DNA of 64,000 nucleotides from Polyangia bacterium (GTDB lineage Bacteria > Myxococcota_A > Polyangia > Nannocystales > Nannocystaceae), in NCBI GenBank assembly GCA_030424595.1, contig JAUHWG010000021.1, positions 62,001 to 126,000 of the forward strand, in the 5' to 3' direction. The notes beneath the pieces were generated by a model. That model was not told where the DNA came from, ran no database searches, and saw nothing but the letters and a program-made list of their open reading frames with translations. Positions 1-7,911 of this stretch are shown here, in pieces. The position numbers and the translations under genes were made by a program. How positions within the stretch are numbered: position 1 is the first letter of the stretch; each line of letters starts with the position of its first letter.

Positions 1-533
1 AGCCAAGGCCCGATCGCCGGGATCATCGAGATCGTCGGCAGAGCCTCGGTCAGGCGCTGCATCGCCGCCGCGATGTCCGTGCGGATCATAGAGTAGTCGT
101 CCTCGGCGCTCAGCTCGGTCATCCGCCCCGCGACCCACTCAAAGTGATCGAGCATCCCTCCGAGCGGGCGCAGCTCGCCCTCCGCGTAGATCCGCGAGAT
201 CCCCTCGATCTGGAGGAGCGCGAGCTCGACATCGTAATAGATAGGGAGGTATGTGTAGTCGTGGTTGGGGCCGCTGCAGAGGCGAATGATATGATCGGCG
301 GGATCGAAGGACGGGTTGGCCTTGACGAGCCCTGCGCGCTGCTGCTTGTTTATCGGCAGCAGCTCGACGCTCGCGCCGTTGGCGTGCCCGTCGACCCAGA
401 CCTCAGGCTTCTTTGTGTGGCGCCGAATAAGCCGGGTGTAGGGGAGCACGCGCTCAAAGTGAGCGCCGATCGAGGAGATCGTGATCCGCCCCGCCGCCGA
501 GCGCGGAAAGGCGAAGTGGGCCATGTCGGGCAT
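1..533 (-). CDS. Hypothetical protein, C-terminus beyond left edge
   Basis: Reading the minus strand from 533 to the left edge gives an uninterrupted frame of about 177 codons that runs out of the window, so the C-terminus is missing. The ATG at 533 begins MPDMAHFAFPRS. The frame stays open upstream, with in-frame TTG and GTG codons nearer 540-590, and no good ribosome-binding site decides the start. Base use is GC-rich at third positions, as in neighbouring genes. There is no signal peptide or membrane segment in the visible part, so it looks cytosolic. I do not recognise the family and assign no function. The long plus-strand frames over it are shadows. Confidence 0.6.
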   Translation of the reverse strand, partial: MPDMAHFAFPRSAAGRITISSIGAHFERVLPYTRLIRRHTKKPEVWVDGHANGASVELLPINKQQRAGLVKANPSFDPADHIIRLCSGPNHDYTYLPIYYDVELALLQIEGISRIYAEGELRPLGGMLDHFEWVAGRMTELSAEDDYSMIRTDIAAAMQRLTEALPTISMIPAIGPW

Positions 534-897
534 GTAGTTCAAGGGGGGTCCCGCGCGCTCGCGCCGCGCTCCTCGTGGCCCTGCCACGGCGAGGCAGGGC
601 AGGTTTGGGTTGTATCGTAATCCTTGGCCTAGCCGAGAGGTCAAGCGAGAGGTCAAGCGAGCGGCTCCGTACACGATCGCCGCGTTGGGTGAGGGTCTTG
701 GCCGCCGGGTCCTGGGGGATGCCGCCCGTGTCGGGCCCGCGGGTTCAATGCGTTTGGGGTCTCTGCGCATACATGATCGGCGCTCGTCGTCGACCTCCTA
801 GGGGCCGATGTGGCTATCCACAGCGCCTATGCTCGAATATGCTCGCGCCCCGTCTCGGCCGGCGCTCGGCCGCGACCTTCCCCTTGAAGGAGCCCCT
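534..897. other. Gene-free divergent intergenic region
   Basis: Intergenic stretch between the minus-strand gene at the left edge and the plus-strand lipoprotein gene. It holds a perfect duplicated 12-base unit (gagaggtcaagc twice, about 641-664). No convincing ORF or RNA gene is seen. It presumably carries both divergent promoters, but no clear -35/-10 pair stands out. Confidence 0.4.
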
Positions 898-2328
898 ATG
901 GAGCCGAAGAATCGCACTCAATCGTCCCCTTTCCCCGTTCGCCGCGCTTGTGTTGCGGTGCTCGCCGGTTCGCTCAGCGCGGCGTGGATCGTGCTCGCGG
1001 CCTGCTCTGGGCCAGAGGTCGAGGCGATGACCGAGAGCAGCGGGTCGACGACGACCGACGCTGCGACGACGATCTCGACGACGACGATCTCGACGACGAC
1101 GATCTCGACGACGACGAGTCCGACGGCCGCGACGGCCGCGAGCGCGACGTCGTCCGAGGGGACGGAGGCGACCGGGAGCGGAGCGACGGAGGTCACGAGC
1201 GAGGGGACGACCTCGGACGGGACGGATAGCTCGACCACGGGGGGGACGACCGAGGACACGTCGACGACGGACGGGGACACGGACACGGGCTCGGGGGTCT
1301 GTGAGGCCGCCCTGTGGGAGCTGCCCGAGGCGAGCACGGAGGAGCTCGCCGCCCATGACCTAGGGTGGATCCCCTGCGACTATTCGGTCTGCGGGCCGGA
1401 CGACGCCGAGCCTGGGCAGACGATGCTCTGCGCCGACTTTAGCCTCGACGGCGTGCCGCTCGAGTACCTCGGGTTTGTCCACCCCAACGACTCGGGCGCC
1501 TTCACGACCGACGATGTGATCTCCGAGCAGAGCATCGCCTGGCTCAACAGCCCCCGGCACGTGTACCGCTACGACGCGTCGATCTACATCCTTACGGAGC
1601 TCGACGACGTGATCGACCAGCTCGACGTCTACTTCACGGTGCGGGCGCTCGAGGTCCTGCGCCTCGATCATGCGGCCACCTACGAAGCGTTGCTCGTCGA
1701 CACAGCGGCCTACCCGGAGGAGCCGATCCTCGACGGTCTCGGCTGGAAGAACCGCAACGGCAGCTATGTGATCTCCTTCGACACCTCGCCGCTCTACATC
1801 GCCGCCGGGCTGACGGTCCTCGACCAGGCGCCTGTCTTCAACGAGATGGAGATGTACACCGAGTACAGCAACGTCCCGGCGATCTCGATCGATCGAGAGA
1901 CGATCCTCGGGGTCTCGGAGGAGATCGGTAGTCGGCCGATCTACAACAAGCCCGGCGACGACGAGAACTTCCTCCGCTACGCCCGCGAAGGCCTGGCGGA
2001 GACCCTGATCCACGAGCTCGGTCACCGCTACATCGACCGCCTCAACTCTGTCGACGCGGCGATGAAGGGCCTCTACGATCGCCGCGTCGACCCCGACGCC
2101 TGCGCCAAGTGGGAGCTAGAGGAGGTGCTCGTCGCCAGCGCCTCACAGCTCCACTTCCGCAAGGCCGGGGGGGTTGGTGACACCTACCTCGACTACTACG
2201 ATGTCGTGCTCGACGCGAACCTCGCGGTGGTCAAGGAGTGCCCCGACTATGCCGAGTGGGCCGAGACCTTCGCCTCGCCGTCGGGGGTGCATGAGCGCTA
2301 TGATCTCCGGCTCCTCGATCTCGAGTGA
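898..2328 (+). CDS. Secreted lipoprotein with HExxH zinc-protease-like motif
   Basis: Protein of 476 aa. The ATG at 898 is preferred over an upstream in-frame ATG at 808 because GAAGGAG lies just before it and a lipoprotein signal ending LAAC follows directly. The mature N-terminus is a Ser/Thr-rich linker with four 12-base repeats (TTTIS units, about 1065-1110), then acidic TTGG/DTDTG runs, typical of this lineage's surface lipoproteins. The globular part from about residue 135 contains HELGH at about 372-376, inside the helix LIHELGHRYIDRL, which matches the zinc-binding and catalytic motif of gluzincin/metzincin-type metallopeptidases. The third zinc ligand is not obvious, so peptidase activity is inferred. 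The protein is likely anchored by lipid in the outer or inner membrane. The family is otherwise unrecognised. Confidence 0.8.
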   Translation: MEPKNRTQSSPFPVRRACVAVLAGSLSAAWIVLAACSGPEVEAMTESSGSTTTDAATTISTTTISTTTISTTTSPTAATAASATSSEGTEATGSGATEVTSEGTTSDGTDSSTTGGTTEDTSTTDGDTDTGSGVCEAALWELPEASTEELAAHDLGWIPCDYSVCGPDDAEPGQTMLCADFSLDGVPLEYLGFVHPNDSGAFTTDDVISEQSIAWLNSPRHVYRYDASIYILTELDDVIDQLDVYFTVRALEVLRLDHAATYEALLVDTAAYPEEPILDGLGWKNRNGSYVISFDTSPLYIAAGLTVLDQAPVFNEMEMYTEYSNVPAISIDRETILGVSEEIGSRPIYNKPGDDENFLRYAREGLAETLIHELGHRYIDRLNSVDAAMKGLYDRRVDPDACAKWELEEVLVASASQLHFRKAGGVGDTYLDYYDVVLDANLAVVKECPDYAEWAETFASPSGVHERYDLRLLDLE

Positions 2329-2511
2329 TCCGGTGCTGATCCCTGGCACTGTGCAGGTGCTCTCCTGCCAGGAGCAGCCGATCACCATGAACTTCGGGTT
2401 TCTCTTGCCCTGAGCGGGGCACCTTGTGCCGAGCCTACGGTCGAGGGGGACGGTCCAGGAGCGGTCCTCGCCGCAGCCGGCGACCCTGGCTACGAACTAT
2501 GCGCGGACCTA

Positions 2512-3174
2512 TCAGGCCTGTGCGCGTATGACCTCATCATACGTGCTCCAGAACTCCTCGACCTTGAGCTCACGCAGGACGTGGTCGCTGCGCTGGCGAA
2601 GAACGTCTTGTTTTGCGCCGCAGCCGAGAAAGGAGCAGCCGAGCTGCTGCGTCGCTCGGAGATCCCAGAGGCCATCGCCGACATAGGTGACCTGGTCGAT
2701 GGGCGTGCCCAAACGTGCGGCGGCGCGGGCGATGATGTCGCAGCGACGCTCGTGGTCGGACGACGTGACCAGGGGAAGAGAGCCGATCGGGAGCCGGGCG
2801 GCTCGCAGCTTGATGAGGACGCTCTGTCGCCAATCTCCGGTCGCGAGCGCGACCGGGATCCTTCGCGCCTGCAGGTCTGCGAGCAGCTCAGCGGCCTCCC
2901 CCAGCGCCGGAAATGCCCCCGCGTCGGCTTGGACGGCGGCCTCAAGCCTTCGACAAAAGCCCGCTCGGACCTCGGCCTCGATCGCCACCCTCTCCCGGAG
3001 CGGTCGTCCCGCCAAGGCCCGGTGGACGATCGCTCGGGCCGTCACCTCTTCAAGGGTGGCGAAGAAGTCGTCGGGGAAGTCCGAGCCCGCCGCCTCTGCA
3101 AAGGCCCCCTCGAAGCAGGCCCAGTCCGTCTGCTCCCCGCCGATGAGCGTGCCGTCGACGTCAAAGATGATCAT
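2512..3174 (-). CDS. HAD-superfamily hydrolase (phosphatase-like)
   Basis: Protein of 220 aa beginning MIIFDVDGTLIGG. HAD motif I is DVDGT with both catalytic aspartates near residues 5 and 7, motif II lies in ALATGDW, and motif IV is GDGLWDLRA near residue 167, with a helical cap between about 15 and 95. This is the arrangement of small-molecule phosphatases of the phosphoglycolate-phosphatase/phosphonatase group; the substrate cannot be told. The ATG overlaps the stop of the upstream gene in an ATGA (3171-3174), so the two are translationally coupled, an odd pairing of a cytosolic phosphatase with an exported surface protein. There is no signal peptide. Confidence 0.85.
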   Translation of the reverse strand: MIIFDVDGTLIGGEQTDWACFEGAFAEAAGSDFPDDFFATLEEVTARAIVHRALAGRPLRERVAIEAEVRAGFCRRLEAAVQADAGAFPALGEAAELLADLQARRIPVALATGDWRQSVLIKLRAARLPIGSLPLVTSSDHERRCDIIARAAARLGTPIDQVTYVGDGLWDLRATQQLGCSFLGCGAKQDVLRQRSDHVLRELKVEEFWSTYDEVIRAQA

Positions 3175-4574
3175 CTCGAGCGCCGCCGCGGGTCAGCGCT
3201 GCCGGGAGCCGCTCGTCGACGGCGCAGGCCGAGCGCGACGAGGCCGAGGAGGAGCGCTCCAGGGGCGCCCCCGCTCGAGCGACAGCCGCAGCCCTCACCT
3301 TCGATCGTGCATTGCTCGGGGGCGACAAAGGGCTCTTCGCCCGCTTCACGGGCGAGCTCGCTCCACTCGAGGTCGAGGCTCGCCTCCTGCCCATTGACGG
3401 TGGCCATGATGGTGGCATGGCGGACTACGGGCGCGGGCTCGGGCGCGACGCAGGAGCTGGCGTCGACCTGCAGATACTCTGCGGGGATCAGGTAGGCCTG
3501 GTGTCGTGCCAGCGGCAGGTCCTCCGGCTCGGTCTCGGTCTCGGCGTCCTCAAGTCGGAGCTGGAGGTCCTGGAGGTACATGGCCCCGTCGACGAGCTCC
3601 CAGGCGACAGGAGCCGCGCGCAGGATGCGGTCCTCGGCGTCTCGGACGACCGCGCGGACCCCCAAAGGCGGCCCCCATCGGGGAGCACCGGCGGAGATGT
3701 CCTCGAGCTCCTCGTCGCTCAGGGGCGTGTAGGCCGCGACCAGCTCGATCGACGCGGCCGCGCCGATATCGACAGCACGGAGCGCGCCGACCTCCCAGTG
3801 ATGGCCCTGGCGATCGAGGTCCACCGTGACGGTCTCGTCGACCATCAAGGTCGCCTCGATCTCGCCCGGCGCCCACTGTGCGCTGTAGACCCCTGAGTCC
3901 GCGCCGCCGGCGACCGTGAGCGCTCCGTCGCTGGTGTCCCAGGCGACGATCGACCCCGAGCCGGCGCCTTGCCAGAGCGTGACCGGGAGCGCGATGATCT
4001 CGCCTGCGATCACCTGGAGGGGGGCGTCCGCGCTGGGGATCCAGTCGACAGGCCACTCGCCTGCGGGCCCGGGATGAGCCTCAGCCTCGAGGTAGCGCTC
4101 GATGCTACCGGGGTCGAGCCGAGCCGCGACCGTCGCGGCCTGGACGACCTCGACCCGGAGCGAGTCATCGACGAACTCGCCCGCCAAGAAGGGGCCGCTC
4201 TCGACGGAGCATGTCTGTTCGCGGAGGAAGATCGTGACCTCACCGGGGCCTGCGTCGAACAAGAAACAACCATCCTCGTCGAGGCTTTGGGGCCCCTCCG
4301 CGGTGATCTCGACGCACTCGCTCCACCACTCGCTCGAAAGGCTGATGCCGGTGGCAGCGCTGGAGCTGGCGTCTGCGACGTCCACATTGTCGAGGCAGAG
4401 GAGCGTCCCTTCGAGCACAGCGTCTCCGCTGCGCAGCTCCGCGAACGGGTCGACGTTGAGATCGAAGGAGAACACCAGCTGGCCCTGGTCGCTCTCGGTG
4501 CCGCATATCGAGCATCCTGCGGAGAGGGCGAAGACCCAAGGAGCGAAGACCCGAGAACGACGAAAGCCCGACAC
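3171..4574 (-). CDS. Secreted lipoprotein-like protein with sorting tail
   Basis: About 467 aa. The start is uncertain: GTG at 4574 gives a compact signal (FRRSRVFAPWVF then LSAGC), while GTG at 4607 adds 11 residues. The Cys after LSAG suggests lipidation. The body is acidic and beta-rich with no recognised domain. The C-terminus is EGCGCRSSGG, then a hydrophobic stretch ALLLGLVALGL, then RRRR, which resembles the MYXO-CTERM/myxosortase tripartite signal (Cys, membrane segment, Arg cluster). A lipobox plus a sorting tail in one protein is unusual, so one of the two may not be used. The gene ends in an ATGA overlap with the HAD gene and forms a two-gene unit with it. Function unknown. Confidence 0.75.
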   Translation of the reverse strand: MSGFRRSRVFAPWVFALSAGCSICGTESDQGQLVFSFDLNVDPFAELRSGDAVLEGTLLCLDNVDVADASSSAATGISLSSEWWSECVEITAEGPQSLDEDGCFLFDAGPGEVTIFLREQTCSVESGPFLAGEFVDDSLRVEVVQAATVAARLDPGSIERYLEAEAHPGPAGEWPVDWIPSADAPLQVIAGEIIALPVTLWQGAGSGSIVAWDTSDGALTVAGGADSGVYSAQWAPGEIEATLMVDETVTVDLDRQGHHWEVGALRAVDIGAAASIELVAAYTPLSDEELEDISAGAPRWGPPLGVRAVVRDAEDRILRAAPVAWELVDGAMYLQDLQLRLEDAETETEPEDLPLARHQAYLIPAEYLQVDASSCVAPEPAPVVRHATIMATVNGQEASLDLEWSELAREAGEEPFVAPEQCTIEGEGCGCRSSGGAPGALLLGLVALGLRRRRAAPGSADPRRRSR

Positions 4575-4829
4575 ATCAGCATTGTGGACCTCGGGGACGG
4601 GAGCCACAAGGGATTGCGCGGCCGGGAGCGCGCGTGTTGGTCCTTGTCTCTTGGTCTAGTTTTCGAGTCCTTGGCGAGGAGCGCCATCGCCCCAAGGAAT
4701 CCTAGGTAGAGGCCGAATCGTCCCAGCTTCGGCGAACACCGGCGCTGACGACCTTGGGGGCCCACCTGTCTGTGGGAGAGTGGTCCGACGGTGTTGTGTA
4801 TAGTGTGCTCGTCGGGCTAGGCTGCGTCA

Positions 4830-4949
4830 ATGCCCAAGATAGGGACGCTCCTGTCGCTCGCCCTCCAGGGATCGCAACCCGCCTGCGGTGACGACAGCTC
4901 GACGTCGAATGGATCGACTTCGGCGACACCTGGGGACAGCATAGGCTAG
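4830..4949 (+). CDS. Tiny lipoprotein-like ORF, 39 aa
   Basis: ATG at 4830 opens 39 codons reading MPKIGTLLSLALQGSQPACG, then DDSSTSNGSTSATPGDSIG and stop. It looks like the front of a lipoprotein of this lineage (short hydrophobic stretch, Cys, then acidic Ser/Thr linker) but ends before any globular part. Its TAG stop shares one base with the GTG of the next gene (TAGTG at 4947-4951), so it could be a coupled leader or the remnant of a truncated lipoprotein gene. It is too short to prove coding by eye. Confidence 0.35.
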   Translation: MPKIGTLLSLALQGSQPACGDDSSTSNGSTSATPGDSIG

Positions 4950-6082
4950 TGCGATTGCTCCCGTGTATACGGCGGTGCGGGGCGATGTGCGTCGTCGGCT
5001 TGGCCCTCATCGTCAGCCCTCGAACCTCGTCTGCGTGCAGCTGCTTCGGCTTCCATTGGGGGGGCGGGCACTTCTACGTCGGCGAGGGAGGACTCCTGCC
5101 GCTCGGGGCGAAGGGGATCCCCTGGAGCGGCGGTGGAAAGCTTCAGTCGAATGACAAGCGCGTCTCGTTGACCTCGGGCGGCGAACGAGTGCCTTTTCAT
5201 GTGGAGGTGCACGGTGCGATCAGCTACCTAGTTCCGGAGGTTGATCTACCGACCGCTGAGCCGCTCAAAGTGTGCGCCCGTGAGGAGCACTTCGAGCGCG
5301 GTGTGGCCTTGCGGCGAGCTGAAGGCCCTGACTTGCACCTCCCCCCCCCGGAGGTGTGTGTCGATGTACGTTTCTCAAACGTTGAGCTGTCGCTCGCCAC
5401 TGTGGTGCTCTCTGCCGAGCCTCCTCGCACCGTGGGGTTTGACATCGCCGGCGAGTCCTGCAACATGGGCGTCTATGCGTCAACTGTGCAGCTGTCGACG
5501 TCCTTGAGTCATGGTGACAGGAGGTTCGCCGAGCACCTCCTCTATCAAACCTACGTAGACGGATGGGAGTGGAAGCCAGTGCACCACCTATGTGACATTG
5601 ACAATCGCCATCCCGGTAGGTCTTGGGTCCCAGGGGCAGGCCGGGACATGCTCTATGCCGGAGGGTGTGGGTCAAGGCATGGAGGAATAGGCGAGGGGAT
5701 GCACACGGTTCATGTTGAGGTGTCCACTCCCGACTTGGCCATGCAGGCGCGCTCTCCAGATATGCGCCTCAAGGTGGAGTGCGATAGCGATGGCACGCCT
5801 GTGATAGTGCTTCCAGACAGTCCTGCGGCGGTGGTCCTACCAGCGGCGGTCTCGACACCGCCTACCAACCCTGAGGGGACGAAGAAGCCTCTCACGATGC
5901 CCAGGTCAGAGCCCCAGCCGCTTGACTCGAATGACGCTCGAGGGTGTGCGCTTGGTCGTGAGAGGACTGATTCGTCCGCTCTACTGCCTCTGCTCTTTGT
6001 TGTCTTCTGTCGACGGCGATCCACAATCCGCCGCGACCCACGACCCGCTACCCGCGGTCGCTCTCCTCCACCGAGGCCTTGA
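4949..6082 (+). CDS. Secreted protein, Cys-rich, possible sorting tail
   Basis: 377 aa from a GTG at 4949. The N-terminus MRLLPCIRRC then AMCVVGLALIVSP, ending SSACSC, is a signal peptide; cleavage near SSA would leave an N-terminal Cys. The body has scattered Cys pairs, a Gly/His-rich start and short beta-like segments. Residues about 285-330 are Pro/Ser/Thr-rich. The tail GCALGRERTD, then ALLPLLFVVF, then CRRRS resembles the Cys/hydrophobic/Arg tails of other proteins in this window. The last 35 bases overlap the end of malQ on the opposite strand. Codon use is less extreme in GC than the flanking glucan genes. Family unknown. Confidence 0.65.
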   Translation: MRLLPCIRRCGAMCVVGLALIVSPRTSSACSCFGFHWGGGHFYVGEGGLLPLGAKGIPWSGGGKLQSNDKRVSLTSGGERVPFHVEVHGAISYLVPEVDLPTAEPLKVCAREEHFERGVALRRAEGPDLHLPPPEVCVDVRFSNVELSLATVVLSAEPPRTVGFDIAGESCNMGVYASTVQLSTSLSHGDRRFAEHLLYQTYVDGWEWKPVHHLCDIDNRHPGRSWVPGAGRDMLYAGGCGSRHGGIGEGMHTVHVEVSTPDLAMQARSPDMRLKVECDSDGTPVIVLPDSPAAVVLPAAVSTPPTNPEGTKKPLTMPRSEPQPLDSNDARGCALGRERTDSSALLPLLFVVFCRRRSTIRRDPRPATRGRSPPPRP

Positions 6083-7646
6083 TCCGCCCCAGGATCGCAC
6101 AAACCACCGGATCCGCGGCGAGCACCTCGACAGGCGCCGGCACTCGGTAGGTCCAGTTGTGCTCGCCGAGGGTGCCGGGCGTGTTGATCCGAGCGCGGCT
6201 GCCGAGAACGTCCTGGATGAGCAGCAGCACCAGCTCCGAGCGGGCGCCGAGGATCCGGCGGCAGAGCGCGTCGTGGATCGCCGGCGTGAAGTGTGCGGGC
6301 GCCAAGGCCCGCGGGATTTGGAGGAGCTCGGCCGCGGCCGCGCGCTCGCCCTGGCCGAGGCCCTCCCACCAGGCGGCGACCGGATCGGTGTCGTGGGTGC
6401 CGAAGCAGGCGACCGAGAGCGCGGGGTAGCGGCGGGGATCCTTGAACGTGCGCTCGTCGTCCTCCTTCTCCCAGATCAGCACCTTGTAGCCGGGCACCCC
6501 GAGGCGGGCGAGCGAGGGCGGGACGAAGTCGGGGATGCAGCCGAGATCCTCGGCGATGAGGCGCGCGCCCGTGCTCGCGGCGCCCTCGAGCATCGCCCTC
6601 AACACCCGCTCTCCGTGGGCCAGCTGCTCCGCCGCTCCTGACGGCGAGAAGGCGCCCGGGACCAGCTTTCCTCGACTGTCGCGGCGGGCGGCGAAGGGGC
6701 GCATGTAGGTCCGGTAGAAGCCGACGAGGTGATCGATCCGGAAGCGGTCGTAGAGGTGCCCCGCGTAGGCGCAGCGGCGGCGGAGCCAGGTGAAGTCGTC
6801 GCCGGCCATCCGCGCCCAGTCGTAGGGGGGCATGCCCCAGTCCTGGCCGTCCGCGTCGAACTGATCGGCCGGGACTCCGACGGACATGTCGAGGCGGAAC
6901 TGATCGCCGCGGGACCAGACATCGGCGCTGTCGCGGTCGACCATGAAGGGGAGATCGCCCATCAGCTCGACGCCCTTGGCCTTGAGGCGCGCTCGGGCGG
7001 CGCTCCACTGGCGGTCGGCGACCCATTGTCGGTACTTGATCGCGAGGATCTCGCGGCCGAGCTTGTCCTGGGCCTGGAGCAGGGCGCTGCGCTCACGGTC
7101 GCGGAGCGCGGGCGACCACTCCCACCAGGGGGCGCCGCCATGGGCGGTCTTCAGCGCGCGGAAGAGGGCGAGGTTGTCGAGCCAGGCGGCGTGCCGGGCC
7201 ATGAAGTCGATGAACTCGCGGCCGAGCGGGCCCTGGACCGCGGACTCCTGGGCGTGGAAGGTGTCAAAGGCCGCGCTCAGGACCCGGTCCTTGAGGCGGG
7301 TGACGGTCTGGTAGTCGATGGTGTCGGCGGCCTGGACGGTGGCGAGGGCCGCTCGCTCGTCGTCGCTCAGGAGCGAGGCCGGCGAGGCGTCGCCCAGGCC
7401 CGGGAGCTCGTCGACGTCGATGTAGATCGGATCGATCCCGAAGGCGGAGAGCGCCGCGTAGGGCGAGGCGGAGGCGCCCGATCCCTCGGCGAGGGGGAGG
7501 AGCTGGACGAGCGAGAGGCCCGCCTGCGCGATCCACTCGGCGAAGGGGAGGAGGTCGCCTATCGATCCGATCCCCCAGGAGCTCGCGGTCCGCAGGGAGA
7601 AGAGGGGGACGGTGACGCCTGCGACCCGTGCTGCGTGGTGATCCAT
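6048..7646 (-). CDS. malQ: 4-alpha-glucanotransferase (amylomaltase)
   Basis: 532 aa, the usual length for a short bacterial amylomaltase (GH77). It transfers maltodextrin segments between chains, releasing glucose. Visible family landmarks are the N-terminal TASSWGIGSIGDL and SPYAALSAFGIDPIYID, the nucleophile region FRIDHLVGFYRTY, the acid/base region LIAEDLGCIPDFV, and CFGTHDTDPVAAWWEGL with the third catalytic Asp. There is no signal peptide, so it is cytosolic. It is divergent from glgX-glgB with 265 bases between starts, so the three probably share a regulatory region. Its 3' end overlaps the preceding convergent gene by 35 bases. Confidence 0.95.
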   Translation of the reverse strand: MDHHAARVAGVTVPLFSLRTASSWGIGSIGDLLPFAEWIAQAGLSLVQLLPLAEGSGASASPYAALSAFGIDPIYIDVDELPGLGDASPASLLSDDERAALATVQAADTIDYQTVTRLKDRVLSAAFDTFHAQESAVQGPLGREFIDFMARHAAWLDNLALFRALKTAHGGAPWWEWSPALRDRERSALLQAQDKLGREILAIKYRQWVADRQWSAARARLKAKGVELMGDLPFMVDRDSADVWSRGDQFRLDMSVGVPADQFDADGQDWGMPPYDWARMAGDDFTWLRRRCAYAGHLYDRFRIDHLVGFYRTYMRPFAARRDSRGKLVPGAFSPSGAAEQLAHGERVLRAMLEGAASTGARLIAEDLGCIPDFVPPSLARLGVPGYKVLIWEKEDDERTFKDPRRYPALSVACFGTHDTDPVAAWWEGLGQGERAAAAELLQIPRALAPAHFTPAIHDALCRRILGARSELVLLLIQDVLGSRARINTPGTLGEHNWTYRVPAPVEVLAADPVVCAILGRIKASVEESDRG

Positions 7647-7690
7647 CGCCAGCGCCGTAGCACGGGCCGCCGGGGAAATGGAATAGGGGC

Positions 7691-7776
7691 CCGGGGGGAT
7701 CCCCGGTGCGCTCCCTCGCGGACGAACTACAGGGCAGCGGGGCAGCGGGCAGCGGGGCAGCGGGCAGCGGGGCAGG
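7691..7776. repeat. Inverted and tandem repeats in malQ/glgX divergent region
   Basis: At 7691-7706 is an inverted repeat CCGGGG/CCCCGG around GGAT. From 7732 to 7776 runs a tandem array of alternating 7- and 8-base units (gggcagc, ggggcagc), about six copies. It lies between the malQ start (7646) and the glgX start (7912), so it may affect promoter spacing; copy number could vary by slippage. A regulatory role is inference. Confidence 0.6.
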
Positions 7777-7911
7777 GGAGCTGGGGGAGCCGGGCTCAGC
7801 GGGCCTCGTCGGTCCTTCGCGCGCGGGCTCTCGGGGGCGCCGTCCTCCGCTGGAGAGGCTGCGCCCGCGTGCAGGCTTGGCCAAGAGCGCGCTTCGCTGT
7901 AGCGTGCGGGC

